From Fagopyrum homotropicum (lineage: Eukaryota > Streptophyta > Magnoliopsida > Caryophyllales > Polygonaceae), in assembly GCA_033239125.1 (NCBI GenBank), contig BSWB01000002.1:10635001-10699000 (forward strand): a DNA stretch of 64,000 nt, given 5' to 3'. The notes under the pieces are model-generated. The model saw only the letters and a program-made list of their open reading frames with translations. It made no database searches and was not told where the DNA came from. The position numbers and the translations under genes were made by a program. Below are positions 23,590-34,931 of the stretch, in pieces. The first letter of the stretch is position 1. Every line of letters starts with the position of its first letter.

Positions 23590-25170
23590 TTCGTGCTCTG
23601 GTGTGTGCAACACATCAACAACTTGTAGCTGAAACAATATGAAACAGTTTTTTTCCCATTTTAAATTTTATTCAAATCAAGTTCAAGCTCTGAGAAAATG
23701 TTGTGTTTGATCTTTTACAACACAAATATACAAAAGAGGTATTTTGACACTACGTAACCTGAACATGGAAAAATCCATATTGTCTAATAATGAAGTTGTA
23801 TCCACCAGTGAAATCAGTACCAAAACCTAAGACCTTGAGATTTCTTTGCTGTCAAGAAGAAGCTTCTGCAGCTGCAAGTAATGAATTTTAACTCGGTTCA
23901 CAATTTTCCTGAAGCTGTGAACATTTTTGGCCTAGACTCGTTAGTTTTAGTTAATTTTAATGAACAACAACTTGAAATATACAACGAAGAAACTGTACCT
24001 GTTCACTTCATCTCTGCCCTTATGGCCTTATCCATTTTCACCCTTCCTTTACAACTTACAGAAACAAACTGAGTTGGACTGCAGTCAAGTGCAAATTGGA
24101 GAATTCTAATAATACTTTTTACCTCTATATCATGGATTTCTTGGCTTGAGCCTATCACTTGTAATTTATGTAGTCAATCTTAATATGTTCAGTATAAAAA
24201 GAACAAATAGAAAAGAACTGACCCATCGTATTCCTTAGCCATTTGCCATGTCTTCACATACTATGTATTGTTTCCCCTATATTAAGCAGATAACAAATAA
24301 ACTGCTTATCTCATAAGCAGAAATCCAAACCCACTAATTCATTTCCAGAAGAGTTATATTCTGTATATGTTGCTGCAATATACCGTTTTAGACATTTAAC
24401 GGTGTTGCACAAGAATTTCTGCTGTTATTTCCCTGCTGAAATAGCAGGTAAACTGCTAAATTTATTGTATCAACCCTAAACCTGCATAATTTAATCAGTA
24501 CAACTGTAGCAAAGGTTTCCAAGTATAACAACAGGTAAAAAAAATAGAGAGAAACGAGGCCGTTGCTAATTTTGTAGCTGTTGTGCATCGGCGCAGCAAA
24601 CCTTATTATGCCTCAAACAAGTGTTTAAACGCCTGATCATATATTTTACCCTGCTAATGTACTATGTTCAAAATCTAGAGCTATATTTTACTCCTACCGA
24701 TGTTACTGTATTGAAAATCTTAAACTTCAAGATTGCTATACTGTTAAGAACACCCTTTTGTAGCTGTAAATAAATCAGGTTGCACCTATAATTTCAAGGC
24801 TAATTTGGATTTGAGAAACAGGAGACCCAAACACTAAATTACCCTATGACATGCTTCTCTTCACTAAAAAATATTCGGCAGCACCAAATACTCATCAACA
24901 AATCATAAAGTTAATCTACATCGACAGTTCGATGCATTAACAAAGCATTACCTGGGGTGCAAACGCCTTATAGGGAGGTTGATCTGAAACTGCTGATGGC
25001 AGGTTGTAGGATGGTGAAAACTTATCAAATGTATAGGCTGTGTGTTATCAAGAGGGACTTCACTTTAGATTATTGGAAACAGAATTGTCTTCTGTAATTT
25101 CTCTATTATCATGTTCGAGAGGTTTAGCTGGGGCTGTTTTGCGGTCTGAAAAGATAAAGATCTGTCACTG
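23590..25170 (-). pseudogene. Unidentified exon-like fragments
   Basis: On the minus strand, several short open segments have splice-like borders. At 24950-25145 are a segment reading TAPAKPLEHDNREITEDNS and a frame-shifted continuation YTFDKFSPSYNLPSAVSDQ, ending at GTAATG. At about 23757-23835 is a segment with GFGTDFTGGYNFIIRQYGF. At about 23587-23632 is LQVVDVLHTPEHELAD, flanked by TTTCAG and GTAAGT. The protein-like composition is convincing, but I do not recognise the family, the segments do not join cleanly, and at least one needs a frameshift. It is probably the remains of one gene or captured fragments. Confidence 0.35.
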
Positions 25171-25320
25171 GAGCCATCTGCTATATGGATGCTAATATCA
25201 CACAGATCAAAGACATTCGGCCATTGATCCCCAATATCATATATTGGGGATCAAGGACTTTCGGTCTTGTTCTGAAGTTAAAGATCTGTCTTGAAGCCAC
25301 CTGCTATACAGATACTAATT
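25160..25320. repeat. Two-copy degenerate repeat
   Basis: AAAGATCTGTC...GCCA(T/C)CTGCTATA..GATACTAAT occurs near 25158 and again near 25263, with an identical spacing pattern. It is non-coding. Confidence 0.5.
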
Positions 25321-26748
25321 TCTGACCGCTCTTCGTCATGCTAACGAGTTCTTTCTTTCTAAAATTAAGGCAGGTAGTACAACATAACACAGACTGTTTT
25401 ACATTGATCTCTTTAGACCATCATTTTCCCTTGCTTAACGATTTGAAACTGAATTTGAATCAAGTGTTTTAGGCATTTGAAAAATGGTCTGTATAAAAAA
25501 GCGCTTTGTAAACAGCCAACATGCTTGCACATATCAACTAGTCTATTTCTAAGGCTGCTACGTTTTCGGAAAGCAGATCCCTGTTCAGGAGTGTATAGTG
25601 TTCTGGACACCTTCAATTAAGCACTGCTGCCGTGACTCACTGCCCCTCTTATTATGAAACTGTTACAACCCTGCTTTATAATTTTACCAAAATGGGAAGC
25701 AAAGGAAATTCGGCTCAACAACAGTGACTTCAAACTGTTAAAACCCCAGATAATAAACTACAGAACTAAGAGCTTTATGTGCATTGTTCAACTCGATCAA
25801 AGATTAACAGTTGTGAATCTGATTCTGCTGTAGGGAATAAATCTAACAATATAGCATCATATATGTGCTAAGCAAATCTGTATTAGACTTGATGCAGAAG
25901 TAAAGATTTGTTGTACATCAGTTGAGATGGCAACATTTGCAAATAAAACTCTTGTCTGTTATTTTATTGCTGCAGTGTATTCTATCTTACAAGGCTAACG
26001 AACACAGTTGTTTTTCAGGGGGATTAATAACATCAAACTAGGATGCAGTTGCAGTTAGTTAGCACCAAACACCAGAAACATCATCTCCACTCCACTCATG
26101 TCTTGCATAATTATTTCTGCAACTGAGTTTGTGCTGGATACTTATAACATCTGCTGCTACAGTAATGAACTTGCACAAAAAGCAGCAGGAGGTGGTGCTA
26201 TAAGTGTTATAGCTGATTATCTCAAAAGATCGATCCCTATCTCATGTCAGTTGATTCTAGAGGAACATCGATGAAGAACTGAAAAAAGTGAGAATTCCTT
26301 CTTTGAATATAATAAGCAAACTAGAGTGGGAGATATTGAGAATCGTGGCTATTAAAAAGATACAACACCAGATTTCTAGTGCTTCTAATCCTATCTGATA
26401 CAAATCCATACAAATTAGTATTTGATCTACTTGTCTTCTAGACAGCATAATCAGATTAAAACGCAGCACAAACCTGATCGGAGTAAACAATCAGCGACTT
26501 CAAGCTCTTACAAGTTAACACTCGTATACCACAGCAGTACAGCACAACATCAAACAGGCAAATTATATTTATTTATGCAAACATATTACACCAGCATATC
26601 GCATAGTTGATCGGATAACCCTAAAAGATAAAGAAAAAGCACACACATAGAGGGTAAATCATAGACTGGAAACAGAATTGCACCAAATTGGTAATGTTAA
26701 ACCAATATTACATCATATGAGAGAAGAGCGTTAGATATGTTCTTCAAA

Positions 26749-27048
26749 TTAAACGACACGACCGACGACAGGATACTTAGCTTCGAACTTGGTTTCCCAA
26801 TCGGCGAGAACACCGAGCTCCTTGTCGGAGAGGCCATGGAGGGACGGAGTGACATCTTCATCACTCTTGCTCATCTTAGCGAGGGCACGGCTCGCGTCCT
26901 TGCCGGCGAACATTGAGTAGGGGCCGCCGGGACCGTAAAAGCTATTGCCGGTGGTGACGTCGAACACACGCCCCTTCACCGCTACGTAGATGGGCTTCGA
27001 GGAATCGGTTCCGTCGTACTGCTTCAGCTGCTCGGCGGTGAACTCCAT
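26749..27048 (-). CDS. MP3: Membrane steroid-binding protein 3-like (MAPR/cytochrome b5-like)
   Basis: This intronless gene encodes 99 aa with ATG at 27048. The sequence from MEFTAEQLKQYDGTDSSKP through VAVKGRVFDV, FYGPGGPYSMFAGKDASRAL and ADWETKFEAKYPVVGRVV is that of the short plant MAPR proteins (Arabidopsis MP3, about 100 aa). These consist almost only of the cytochrome b5-like heme/steroid-binding fold and lack the N-terminal membrane anchor of MSBP1/2. The fold binds steroids or heme through the pocket around the YxxFAGKDASRAL helix; its physiological partner here is unknown. The gene is clearly GC-richer than its surroundings and carries no breaks. The assignment to the short MP3-type subgroup rests on length and near-identity of motifs. 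Confidence 0.95.
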   Translation of the reverse strand: MEFTAEQLKQYDGTDSSKPIYVAVKGRVFDVTTGNSFYGPGGPYSMFAGKDASRALAKMSKSDEDVTPSLHGLSDKELGVLADWETKFEAKYPVVGRVV

Positions 27049-27530
27049 TTGGGAATCTCTTGTGGAATGAGATCAGAACAAATTGAAAAGCTTTCTTACG
27101 TCTCAACTCTCCAGTCAACTTGCCTCATCCGTCCATGTAACCAAGTTCGAGTGTTTGACGATTTGTTATCTAAAACGCGGCGTTTTTACTTCAAAAAACA
27201 TAGGTTTCGACGTTTCGTCCTGTTATAATGCTCCGCGTTTTCAACACTGTTGTGGGCTCTTTTTTAGGCCCAATCATCTTTCCTTCAGGCCCAAATGCTC
27301 TCCTACACATATTAGAGTTTAGTTGAATGTAATCCTCCAATTGAATTCGATCATTCATCTGTGCTTTATTGAGATGAAAATGCAATCTTTGGATCTCAAG
27401 ATTTTGGTGAAAATGGAGATATAATCAACAACCATAGACACAAAGAGCTTTCAAAGTAAGTTGACGGTCTTTTTCTTCTTTGGTTCAATTATTTGAGGTC
27501 ACATGTTACTTGTTACTAGGTGGGTACAAT

Positions 27531-27760
27531 TAGGGCCCGTTTGGTTACGGAAGGAGAAATGAAAACGGAAACGGAATGAATAAATAAAGGAATGGAAACG
27601 GAAAGGGTTATTTTTATTGTATGTTTGGTTATATGTAGGAATGGAATGATTGACCTCAATGATATTTTTTCTTGTTTGGTTTGAACGGAATCATTAATGG
27701 AATCATTGATTTCATTAAAAAATTTTATTATTATTATTATTATTATTATTAAACTAACGG
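27531..27760. mobile_element. MITE-like terminus with (ATT)n tract
   Basis: GGGCCCGTTTGGTTACGGAA begins a block rich in GGAATGGAAACGG words, followed by GTTTGGTTTGAACGGAATCA and an (ATT)n run at 27726-27752. The start matches the terminal class seen at 7787. The opposite terminus is not resolved. Confidence 0.4.
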
Positions 27761-28433
27761 GTATGTTGTTTTTCAGTACTCTCATAAAAAAACATAAAAT
27801 AACATATAAAAGAAATATGACCCACTTAATTTGTAAGTTGAAGATTTCGGAAAAGGTCTCATGTGAAACTTTTTTTATCTTATTTTTTTTAAACCGAAAA
27901 TCAATGATTTCAAATGTAGATTTCAATTGCAAGAAAAAGGGACAAGGTTGGATAATGCTGATGGAACTAAATAAATGAAAATGATCTTTATATTTTCAAG
28001 GAGGGTTGAAGATTTCGTCTGAGACAATGGAACAAATAACCGAAATATTTTTGTAGAAAAACGAACAAAATCTAGATTAGAAGATGAAGAAACACATATC
28101 ATATCATGTGTCACATACAAAACCTAGATGTATTATAAAATGCATCTACCTATAGCTTATGTGTCACATGCACACATTTGAATACCATTATACACAATAA
28201 TAAATGAAAAACAAGAGTCCCAAAATCCAAGTCCCATCTTTAAACTATCCTCCTCTATAAATAAGTGATAACCATAACAAGGATTGAAGTACAATGGTCC
28301 AAGTCTTACAAAACTCATGCATTTGAATTCAAAAACCCTAAAATGTCAACAACATTGTCAAATTGTATTGTCCTCTCCCTCTATTTTCTTCTTCATGAAC
28401 TTGCTGATTAAATAAAGTTGAACCTTCTTTTGT

Positions 28434-28517
28434 CATCTTCCATGACCTCATGATCCCAAAAGGATCAACTGTAATCCTAGACTTGAAAGCAAGCAAGGCC
28501 AACCTATCTGTTTCATT
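28434..28517 (-). pseudogene. LRR receptor-like kinase N-terminal fragment
   Basis: The minus strand encodes NETDRLALLAFKSRITVDPF followed by GIMRSW, the first part of the LRRNT_2 cap found at the start of plant LRR receptor-like kinases. The similarity stops right after the SW, where the next residues do not give the expected Cys-containing cap, and no LRRs or kinase follow in any frame. This is therefore a captured or remnant fragment of about 28 codons. Confidence 0.7.
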
Positions 28518-29680
28518 AGATACAATGGACCACTTAATTGTGGTTTAATCATCGATTTCTCGATAAACCATTTACGTTTGTTTTCTTCACAGGTAAACTT
28601 CGTTTTTTTGGTATGAGAATCGTACCAATCCCTTCTTCGTGAATCATGATAATATTTTAAACGTTATATGAGTGAGTGAACATTCTACTGATTTATAATC
28701 ATCATTCATTTGCTTAATTTGTGAGTGCTTAATTTATGATTTTGTAGTGGTAAGCTATATTAAGCTATTTGGATTATTACCGTGAAAAAATTGGGTTTTT
28801 ATATTGACCTCTGCTCTTAGGCTTGGTATTTGACGGGTTTGGACTCCTAATGAACAACACCGAACGTCACGCTCAATTATGAGTCATATTCATAGTTATT
28901 GTTAGAAAGATATTGTGAAATAAGAATTATTGGTGAGTTTAATTAAAAAAATTTTTTGATATGGTGTCAAAATTTAGTTGTTTGTTATGAAATTATCTAG
29001 AAATGGTCTCTTTCCCTATAATGTATTTGATGCATTTTGATATGGTCATGATTATCAAGCTAATTGAGGTGACTCGAAAACCTTGCGGTTTAAAATTAAT
29101 CTGATTTATTGTGTGTGATTTGTGCTTGACTGTAGATTTTCCGCTTGATCCAAATTTTGTGATATCAGCAGGGTTGTTAATAATCAATAAATCTAATTAC
29201 ATCAATTGTTCCAGACGAAACAATCCAAAGTTTATATGTATTCTCTTTGAACTAAACAAAATTCATTAACTATAATTAGTTCACGTGTAAAATAGATGAG
29301 AAGTATATCACGCGTTGCTATATTATGACATTGGACCTTTTATTTTGTAATGTATTAACGTATGATTTTAAATAACCCTAATTATAGTGGACTAATATTT
29401 ACTTTCACATATTTGATAGATTTTTCTTCTCATATTTATCACGGGGATTGTTTTGTAAAAGTAAACTAAAAATCAGTAAAATTTGAGATTAAAAATTCAA
29501 TAAAATTTAAACTTTTATCTTTTGAAAAGATCAAACATATGACAAAATCTTTCGTTAGTTTAAAAATTTGATTCAGATTCGCATCTTATTCAGATTGATT
29601 TTTTAAAAATATTTCTCTTTTTTCATATTTGGTTTTTTACAAGATTTTTCTAAAGTTTAGTATATAAACAATTAAACATA

Positions 29681-29708
29681 CCCGCACAAGGTGCGGGGTA
29701 TGTACTAG
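29681..29708 (+). mobile_element. Helitron 3' terminus (plus orientation)
   Basis: The hairpin CCCGCAC-AAG-GTGCGGG (29681-29697) is followed by seven bases and CTAG, then T, the classic plant Helitron 3' end inserted at an A|T site. The matching 5' end upstream was not found, so the element length is unknown. Confidence 0.75.
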
Positions 29709-30006
29709 TATACTTTGCTACATAATGCTTACGTGACGGCCTTACGTTTTTTCTCGGATTATATCTTTTACTAAATAAAAAACTAAGCCAACAAATCTGT
29801 TTTTACTAAAATAGTATCCAAATTATAAATGTTTAGATTGATTGTTAAACTACAATGTTAACTTAAAAGGGAAGCCATCTCTTGATTTCAGATATACTTA
29901 ACGTAAACTTCTCAACTACACTTCTCATATTATTTCCACTATATATATGGAATACACCTTTTCATAAGCCAATACACTTTTCTTATTTTCCATGTTAATC
30001 TACAAA
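29709..30006. repeat. Repeat family A, uninterrupted copy (empty-site relative)
   Basis: From TATACTTTGCTAC through AATGCTTACGTGACGGCC, TTTTTTCTCGGATTATAT and onward this matches 30821-31080. After a short (TA)n it continues into sequence matching 36960-37022 (CCAATACACTTTTCTTATTT). Here the two halves are contiguous, whereas in the other copy they are separated by the 5.8-kb Helitron. Confidence 0.8.
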
Positions 30007-30820
30007 TCTATATACTTTACCAAAATACACTACACTAATGCTGACGTGACGCCTTACTTTTTTTCTCAGATTAAAGGGGGTGTATTCAATCGAGACTTTT
30101 AAAGATTTTGACGGATTCTTAATAATCATAGGATTTGCAAATTCTGTGGAAAATTTTAATTCTATATAGAGTCAATACAGATTCTGTGGAAATCTTATGT
30201 GTTGGGAGAATATTTCTATGGATTTTAGATAGTTATAAAAGTAATGAAGAATCCTACAAAATCAGTGAAATAACAGATTCTTTTAAAATCCACAAACTTT
30301 TAAATACCATAGGAATTTTATGGAAAATTTTAAATCCTAATTGAATACCTACAGATTTATATGGACTTTTAAAAATCTATATTCAATACTCATAGACTTT
30401 TAAACTCCAAAAAATTCCTATAGACTCTTAATTGAATACACCCCCCTAAATGTGCTACTAAATCACGAATTAAGTCAATAAATCTTTATTTACTAAAGTA
30501 AAATTTAAAATAAACCTTTTTTTTAACTAAATCTAATAAAATAATATCTAATTAGTTAGTTCAAAACAATATTTAATTAGTTAGCTTAAAAAATCTTGAA
30601 TTAACTTATGATAACAAGCCGTAGATCACGAGTTTGTTACAATCGGTTTCAAATGAAATCGAAACAATAATTAATTATTTTAAATAATATCTAAAAAATA
30701 TCTAATTAGTTAGTTTAAAAAAAATACTGAACGAATCCAAACAATATCTAATTATTTTAAATCTAATAAAACGAACCCAAACAATATCTAATTATTTATA
30801 AATAATATCTAATTAGTTTA
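30007..30820. repeat. Second family-A copy, split by a Harbinger-like MITE
   Basis: The stretch CTATATACTTTACC...AATGCTGACGTGACGCCTTA is a family-A end. It is interrupted at 30075 and resumes after 30446 with AATCACGAATTAAGTCAATAA. The rest holds repeated AATATCTAATTAGTTAGTT words and no gene. Confidence 0.6.
30075..30446. mobile_element. Harbinger-type MITE, 372 bp, TAA duplication
   Basis: The left end AGGGGGTGTATTCAAT and right end ATTGAATACACCCCCC are 16-bp inverted repeats with one mismatch, flanked on both sides by TAA. That three-base duplication is typical of PIF/Harbinger (TWA) insertions. The interior is repeats of AAATCCTATAG-like words and encodes nothing. Confidence 0.85.
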
Positions 30821-31070
30821 TATACTTTATTAAAGCATGCGAAATAATGCTGACGAGACGGCCTCACGTTTTTTCTCGGATTATATTTTGTACTAAATAA
30901 AAAATTAAGCAAACAAATCTTTTTTTACTAAAAAAGTATCTAAATTATAAATGTTTAAATTGATTGTTAAACTTCCCTTGTATGTTACGATATTAACTTA
31001 AAAGGGAAGTCATATCTTGATTTTAAATATACTTAACTTAAACTTCTCAAGTACACTTCTCACATTTTTT

Positions 31071-31071
<1 letters not shown>

Positions 31072-31133
<62 letters not shown>
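31072..31133. repeat. (AT)n tract at the Helitron insertion site, left part
   Basis: Almost pure AT dinucleotides abut the Helitron 3' end. The right-hand continuation is 36945-36967. Confidence 0.95.
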
Positions 31134-31134
<1 letters not shown>

Positions 31135-31947
31135 TAGTATGGCCGCGCGTGCTACGCACGCGCGCCGCGACTTTAAAACGTACAATACATCGGAAACCAT
31201 CGAACGATAGAACTATTACATTCTAGTGTAAACAAACTATTATATGAAAAGATGATACAACTACTGACAAAACTTTGGCCCTTTTGTATTTAAGAGGCGA
31301 AATATTGTAATATTTGGAACAATAGCGAAACTAATTTATCAGATCGCATGAGAGCATCTCTCGAGGCTTCTATCGGGATCAATATCGTCTTTTGTGATAT
31401 TAACAATTCCAGCCTGCTCATGGACTTTGTCGATGAGGAGCTTTAAAACAGGGACTCATGAGAGAGTTGTGCACGAGCCAACCATTATGAACTTCTTCTG
31501 TAATGGCAAAGAGAACTTTGTTAGTATATGCATTTGATGATAATAAGACAACTATAGAATACTGTTGTGTAAGAACTGAAAAGAATGATATGTTTTTTCT
31601 CATGGATTTGATTCGGAATCTTTCTAATGGAAAAGGATTTTGGATAAGTGAGAAAAGAATTTTGGATAAGTGACAGTATGAAACAGCTTAATAAAAAAAG
31701 TGGTTTCTTAATACTGACTTTTCTTTTAGTCAAAGGAAATGGTAATATGAAAGTGTAACTTGTGCAAAGGATATTCCTTTGCAGAAGTGCAGTAGTTTGA
31801 ATAGAGTGAAGCTAAACAATCCTTGCATAACCTCCCATTCTAGAGCTTGTCTAACAAGTTTAAATAGAGTAGAGCTAAAAAAACAAGTGTTACACTCAAT
31901 AAATTGATATCACTGTCAATTTCTTCTTTGATGAGTTTGCTCTAGAT

Positions 31948-32465
31948 TCTCATTTGCACTGTTGAACTCTCGAGTTATGCAGAGGTAATACAAGATGTTT
32001 TTTAGTTTGTTTTAAAAGTTCAAGGATGCTATGCATTGCACCCACATTACTCGCAAACAAAACCAAATGAGGAAGAAATGTCATGTTACTATGGGCTAAT
32101 TGCCATTGAAAAAATTCATTGGAGTGTTGCACCAAGTACACGATTTTTCCATAGAACATCCCAACATGAGCTGGTCTCGAAAGATAAAAAATGAAATAGA
32201 CGTGGAGCAACCAACAGTCACAGCAACTGAATTCCTGTGAAGCTGCAACGAAAACAACAAAACATATATTAGTACAATTAAGACATTATCAAACAATAGT
32301 AATGAAGGCAATACCCAAAGTCACATGACTCCATATAACATAAATGGCATGAACACCAGTCCATCCATTCACAAGAAAATAGCTCAATGCAATTTTTTCA
32401 TCTTTAATTCCATATATTTTCAAGACTTGATCTGCACCAAGGTAATGACCACGATAATTGCTCAA
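31948..32465 (-). pseudogene. Unidentified two-exon fragment in the Helitron
   Basis: The segment 32315-32465 is fully open on the minus strand (50 codons) between TATAG and G|GTATTG. It includes NYRGHYLGADQVLKIYGIKD, EKIALSYFLVNGWTGVHAIY and VIWSHVTL. The next acceptor, near 32242, opens a second segment (CCDCWLLHVYFIFYLSRPAH onward) that continues to about 31948. Phases fit each other. I do not recognise the protein. It lies just after the RIO2 fragment but is not the next RIO2 exon. Confidence 0.4.
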
Positions 32466-32795
32466 CTATAGAAAGATAACCCAACCAGAAGGGAACAAGC
32501 ATGTCTTAGTATTAGGATATATAAACAAGCAATTTTCTAAAAAAAGGTCCAAGGCAAGGAGGCAAAATCATTCTAACTCTAGGTGACAATATCACCTTCC
32601 TATCGTGCTCTATATCTAACCTCTCAATTCTCATCAGCTTTCAAGCACCGGTACCAAACCACATACAACTTTTGTTTGCCCTCTCTGAGTTTTTGTCACA
32701 AGAAACTACGGTGCACAATTTGTGTACTTTATAGTATATCAATTATATGAAAGCAAAGTCTACTTTGGGTATTGCCTTTATAGTATATTAACTAC

Positions 32796-33314
32796 GGGCA
32801 GCAAGTCTCGACAAATACAACCAGTTATAGCTGCTTTGGTGCTTCCAGTAGTCACGCTTAGACTTGACATCCCTAAAGAAGACTCTACCCAACCTATGCA
32901 GCTTCATAGTCATTATTGCCCCATCGTCATTAGCAACCTCAAATATATCTTACAAAAACAAAAGAAGACAAAGTTAGACTGCTTCATGTCTATTGCAAAA
33001 AAATACTTTTATAGAAACCAAAAACCAAAACTTGAGCAAGTTACCATATTCTTTCCCTACTGACGGGAAACAAACCATAATACTCCACGATTGACGAGAG
33101 TTTTAATTGCAAGGAAATGGTAACCAAGGTATGTTAGCTTGAATCCATCATCTAAACAGAAAAAAGGCAAAAGCAGATTTAGTATAGCACCCATATCACC
33201 ACCCTATACAAAATTGAAGTGGACAAAAGAAAATTTTGACTAACACCGAGATGAGTCATGATGTAAGAGCTTGTGCATGAGCAGATTTTGAAGACCTTGT
33301 AAGTTCCTCCATTC
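32796..33314 (-). pseudogene. RIO2: RIO2 kinase fragment (three broken exons)
   Basis: Three minus-strand exon segments with splice-like borders match RIO2, the atypical kinase of 40S ribosome maturation. 33314-33247 gives GGTYK, then after a one-base loss NLLMHKLLHHDSS. 33151-33045 gives DGFKLTYLGYHFLAIKTLVN and RGV, then an in-frame TAG shortly after VSRQ. 32937-32796 gives MKLHRLGRVFFRDVKSKRDY, SSYNWLYLSRLAA. Together these cover the end of the winged-helix domain and the start of the kinase lobe. The beginning of the gene and most of the kinase domain, including its catalytic and metal-binding residues, are absent. The frameshift and stop show it cannot encode RIO2. It lies inside the Helitron. 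Confidence 0.85.
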
Positions 33315-34327
33315 CTAAATTAACAAAGCAAAAAATCAAAGTAGTTCAAATATCAAGGAAGCTAAAATTTGCAACCCTAGATTATCGACAAATTCTCGTT
33401 ACAAAACCTCCACCACCTCCACGGCTATTATTACCGAAGTCGTCTCTACCTTAATAAGCAGAACCAATTCAATCCAAGGTCTTAAAATCTGCATATTCCA
33501 AATCCATGCAGTCTAATAGATGTTTAAATATCAGAATAGAAATGTAAAATGAATACATAATAAAAAGAAAGGGAAATCTATATAATGAAGAACAGTTATG
33601 TTTCACTTTAATTTGCTTTGGAAATTGGATCATATCCTTTGAAAGGTGCTTTGCAAATTCTAATCGTAGTTCTTGCCGTAAATTTTCTTTTGGCTAATTT
33701 ATTCAAGATATATGAAATCTGATATATGTTTTATTAAATTTCAAGCAATTTTAAGAAAAATCTGTTAATTCTCTTATCAACTATTTCATTGTACAATGCA
33801 CGGTGGGGGATGGAGCTTTGTTGTTCTCATATTTTAACAATGTATTGATTTTGGGCTCTAACTACTTCTCTATCAAAACTTAGTGACTGAATCAGGTCAG
33901 TCCACAAGACAAACTACGGAAGCTCAAATTAAGACACAAGTCAGTACAAGGAGGGCATGAAAATATGCAGGTAGACAACATTTGGGAGCCGAGAACCGAG
34001 CAGCAGCGAGTACAACGAGACCACGAGTACGTTGTACCACGAGTGAGTACGGTATCAACCCATCTGGCTTCAGCGGTGAAACTCAGACAACCTGAGAAAT
34101 GGAGATGAGAAGGGTCTAAAGAGATATAAAGGGTTTTAGTGGACGTGGGAGCAAAGAATACACCAACACCACTGGAGACATTGAGAATGAAACCATGAAA
34201 GTAATGACTAATCTCTGTGTACAATTGTGCTATAACAAAACTACAATAATCCCTTACCAACTACCAAATGGCCAAAATAGGACATATAATGGCATCATTC
34301 AGTCTAAAAAGCATATATTTGGCTTAC

Positions 34328-34931
34328 CATTTTGAATTCCATCAATCCAGCAAATGGCTGATAAGGAACAATTCCACTTATGTTGAGTTCCACTTCCCGT
34401 GTTTCCCTTCTATTTACCTGCGTAATTAGACTAAAAGTTATTACCGTTGTAAGTAAAGGGTTAGTGTGCATAATAAAGAAAAAAATAAGGGATGACATAC
34501 TACATCTTGACTCCATTTTTTGCACAATGTAGAACATGATTAGATAAGCACAAACATAACACATACTTGAACTTTAGTTGAATATAAAAATATAATTGGA
34601 TAGCCAAAGGCCCAAATTACCCTCCCCTGTGGCAAAGAAGTTCTAAAACTCGAGCACCAACTGCGTATCCAGCATCCTCCAACCTAAGCAGCATTGTTTT
34701 AGTGAAATTTGATAAGAGTTACACAAACAATATACGATAAATTCAGGATAGTATGACTTCACCCCTCTTGCAGGATATAACAAATATTTTTAAATAAAGC
34801 CTGCAAAAGCACGGTTTTTGTTAGGGAGAAGCAAATATTGACCTCCTCTCGAGCTCAACAATATTGTCGACCCGAGTCTGGTTGTACTGAACAAGCTCTG
34901 AAAATAAGAAGGCAAATGCACTCAAACTGAC
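34328..34931 (-). pseudogene. TRAPPC5 (Trs31) fragment (three exon remnants)
   Basis: 34931-34843 encodes SLSAFAFLFSELVQYNQTRV and DNIVELER. 34683-34621 encodes LEDAGYAVGARVLELLCHR. 34417-34328 begins NRRETR and then diverges from the family. The first two are the conserved N-terminal part of TRAPPC5/Trs31, a core subunit of TRAPP vesicle-tethering complexes. Splice borders are kept, but the third junction brings in a stop or frame problem, and the first exon and the C-terminal half are missing. It is captured inside the Helitron, on its sense strand, next to the RIO2 remnant. Confidence 0.85.

Noticed and set aside
31017..31226. Open frame rich in Ile-Tyr
   Set aside because: It is translation of the (AT)n tract and of the Helitron terminus. 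The same applies to similar frames at 21878, 38438 and 39070.
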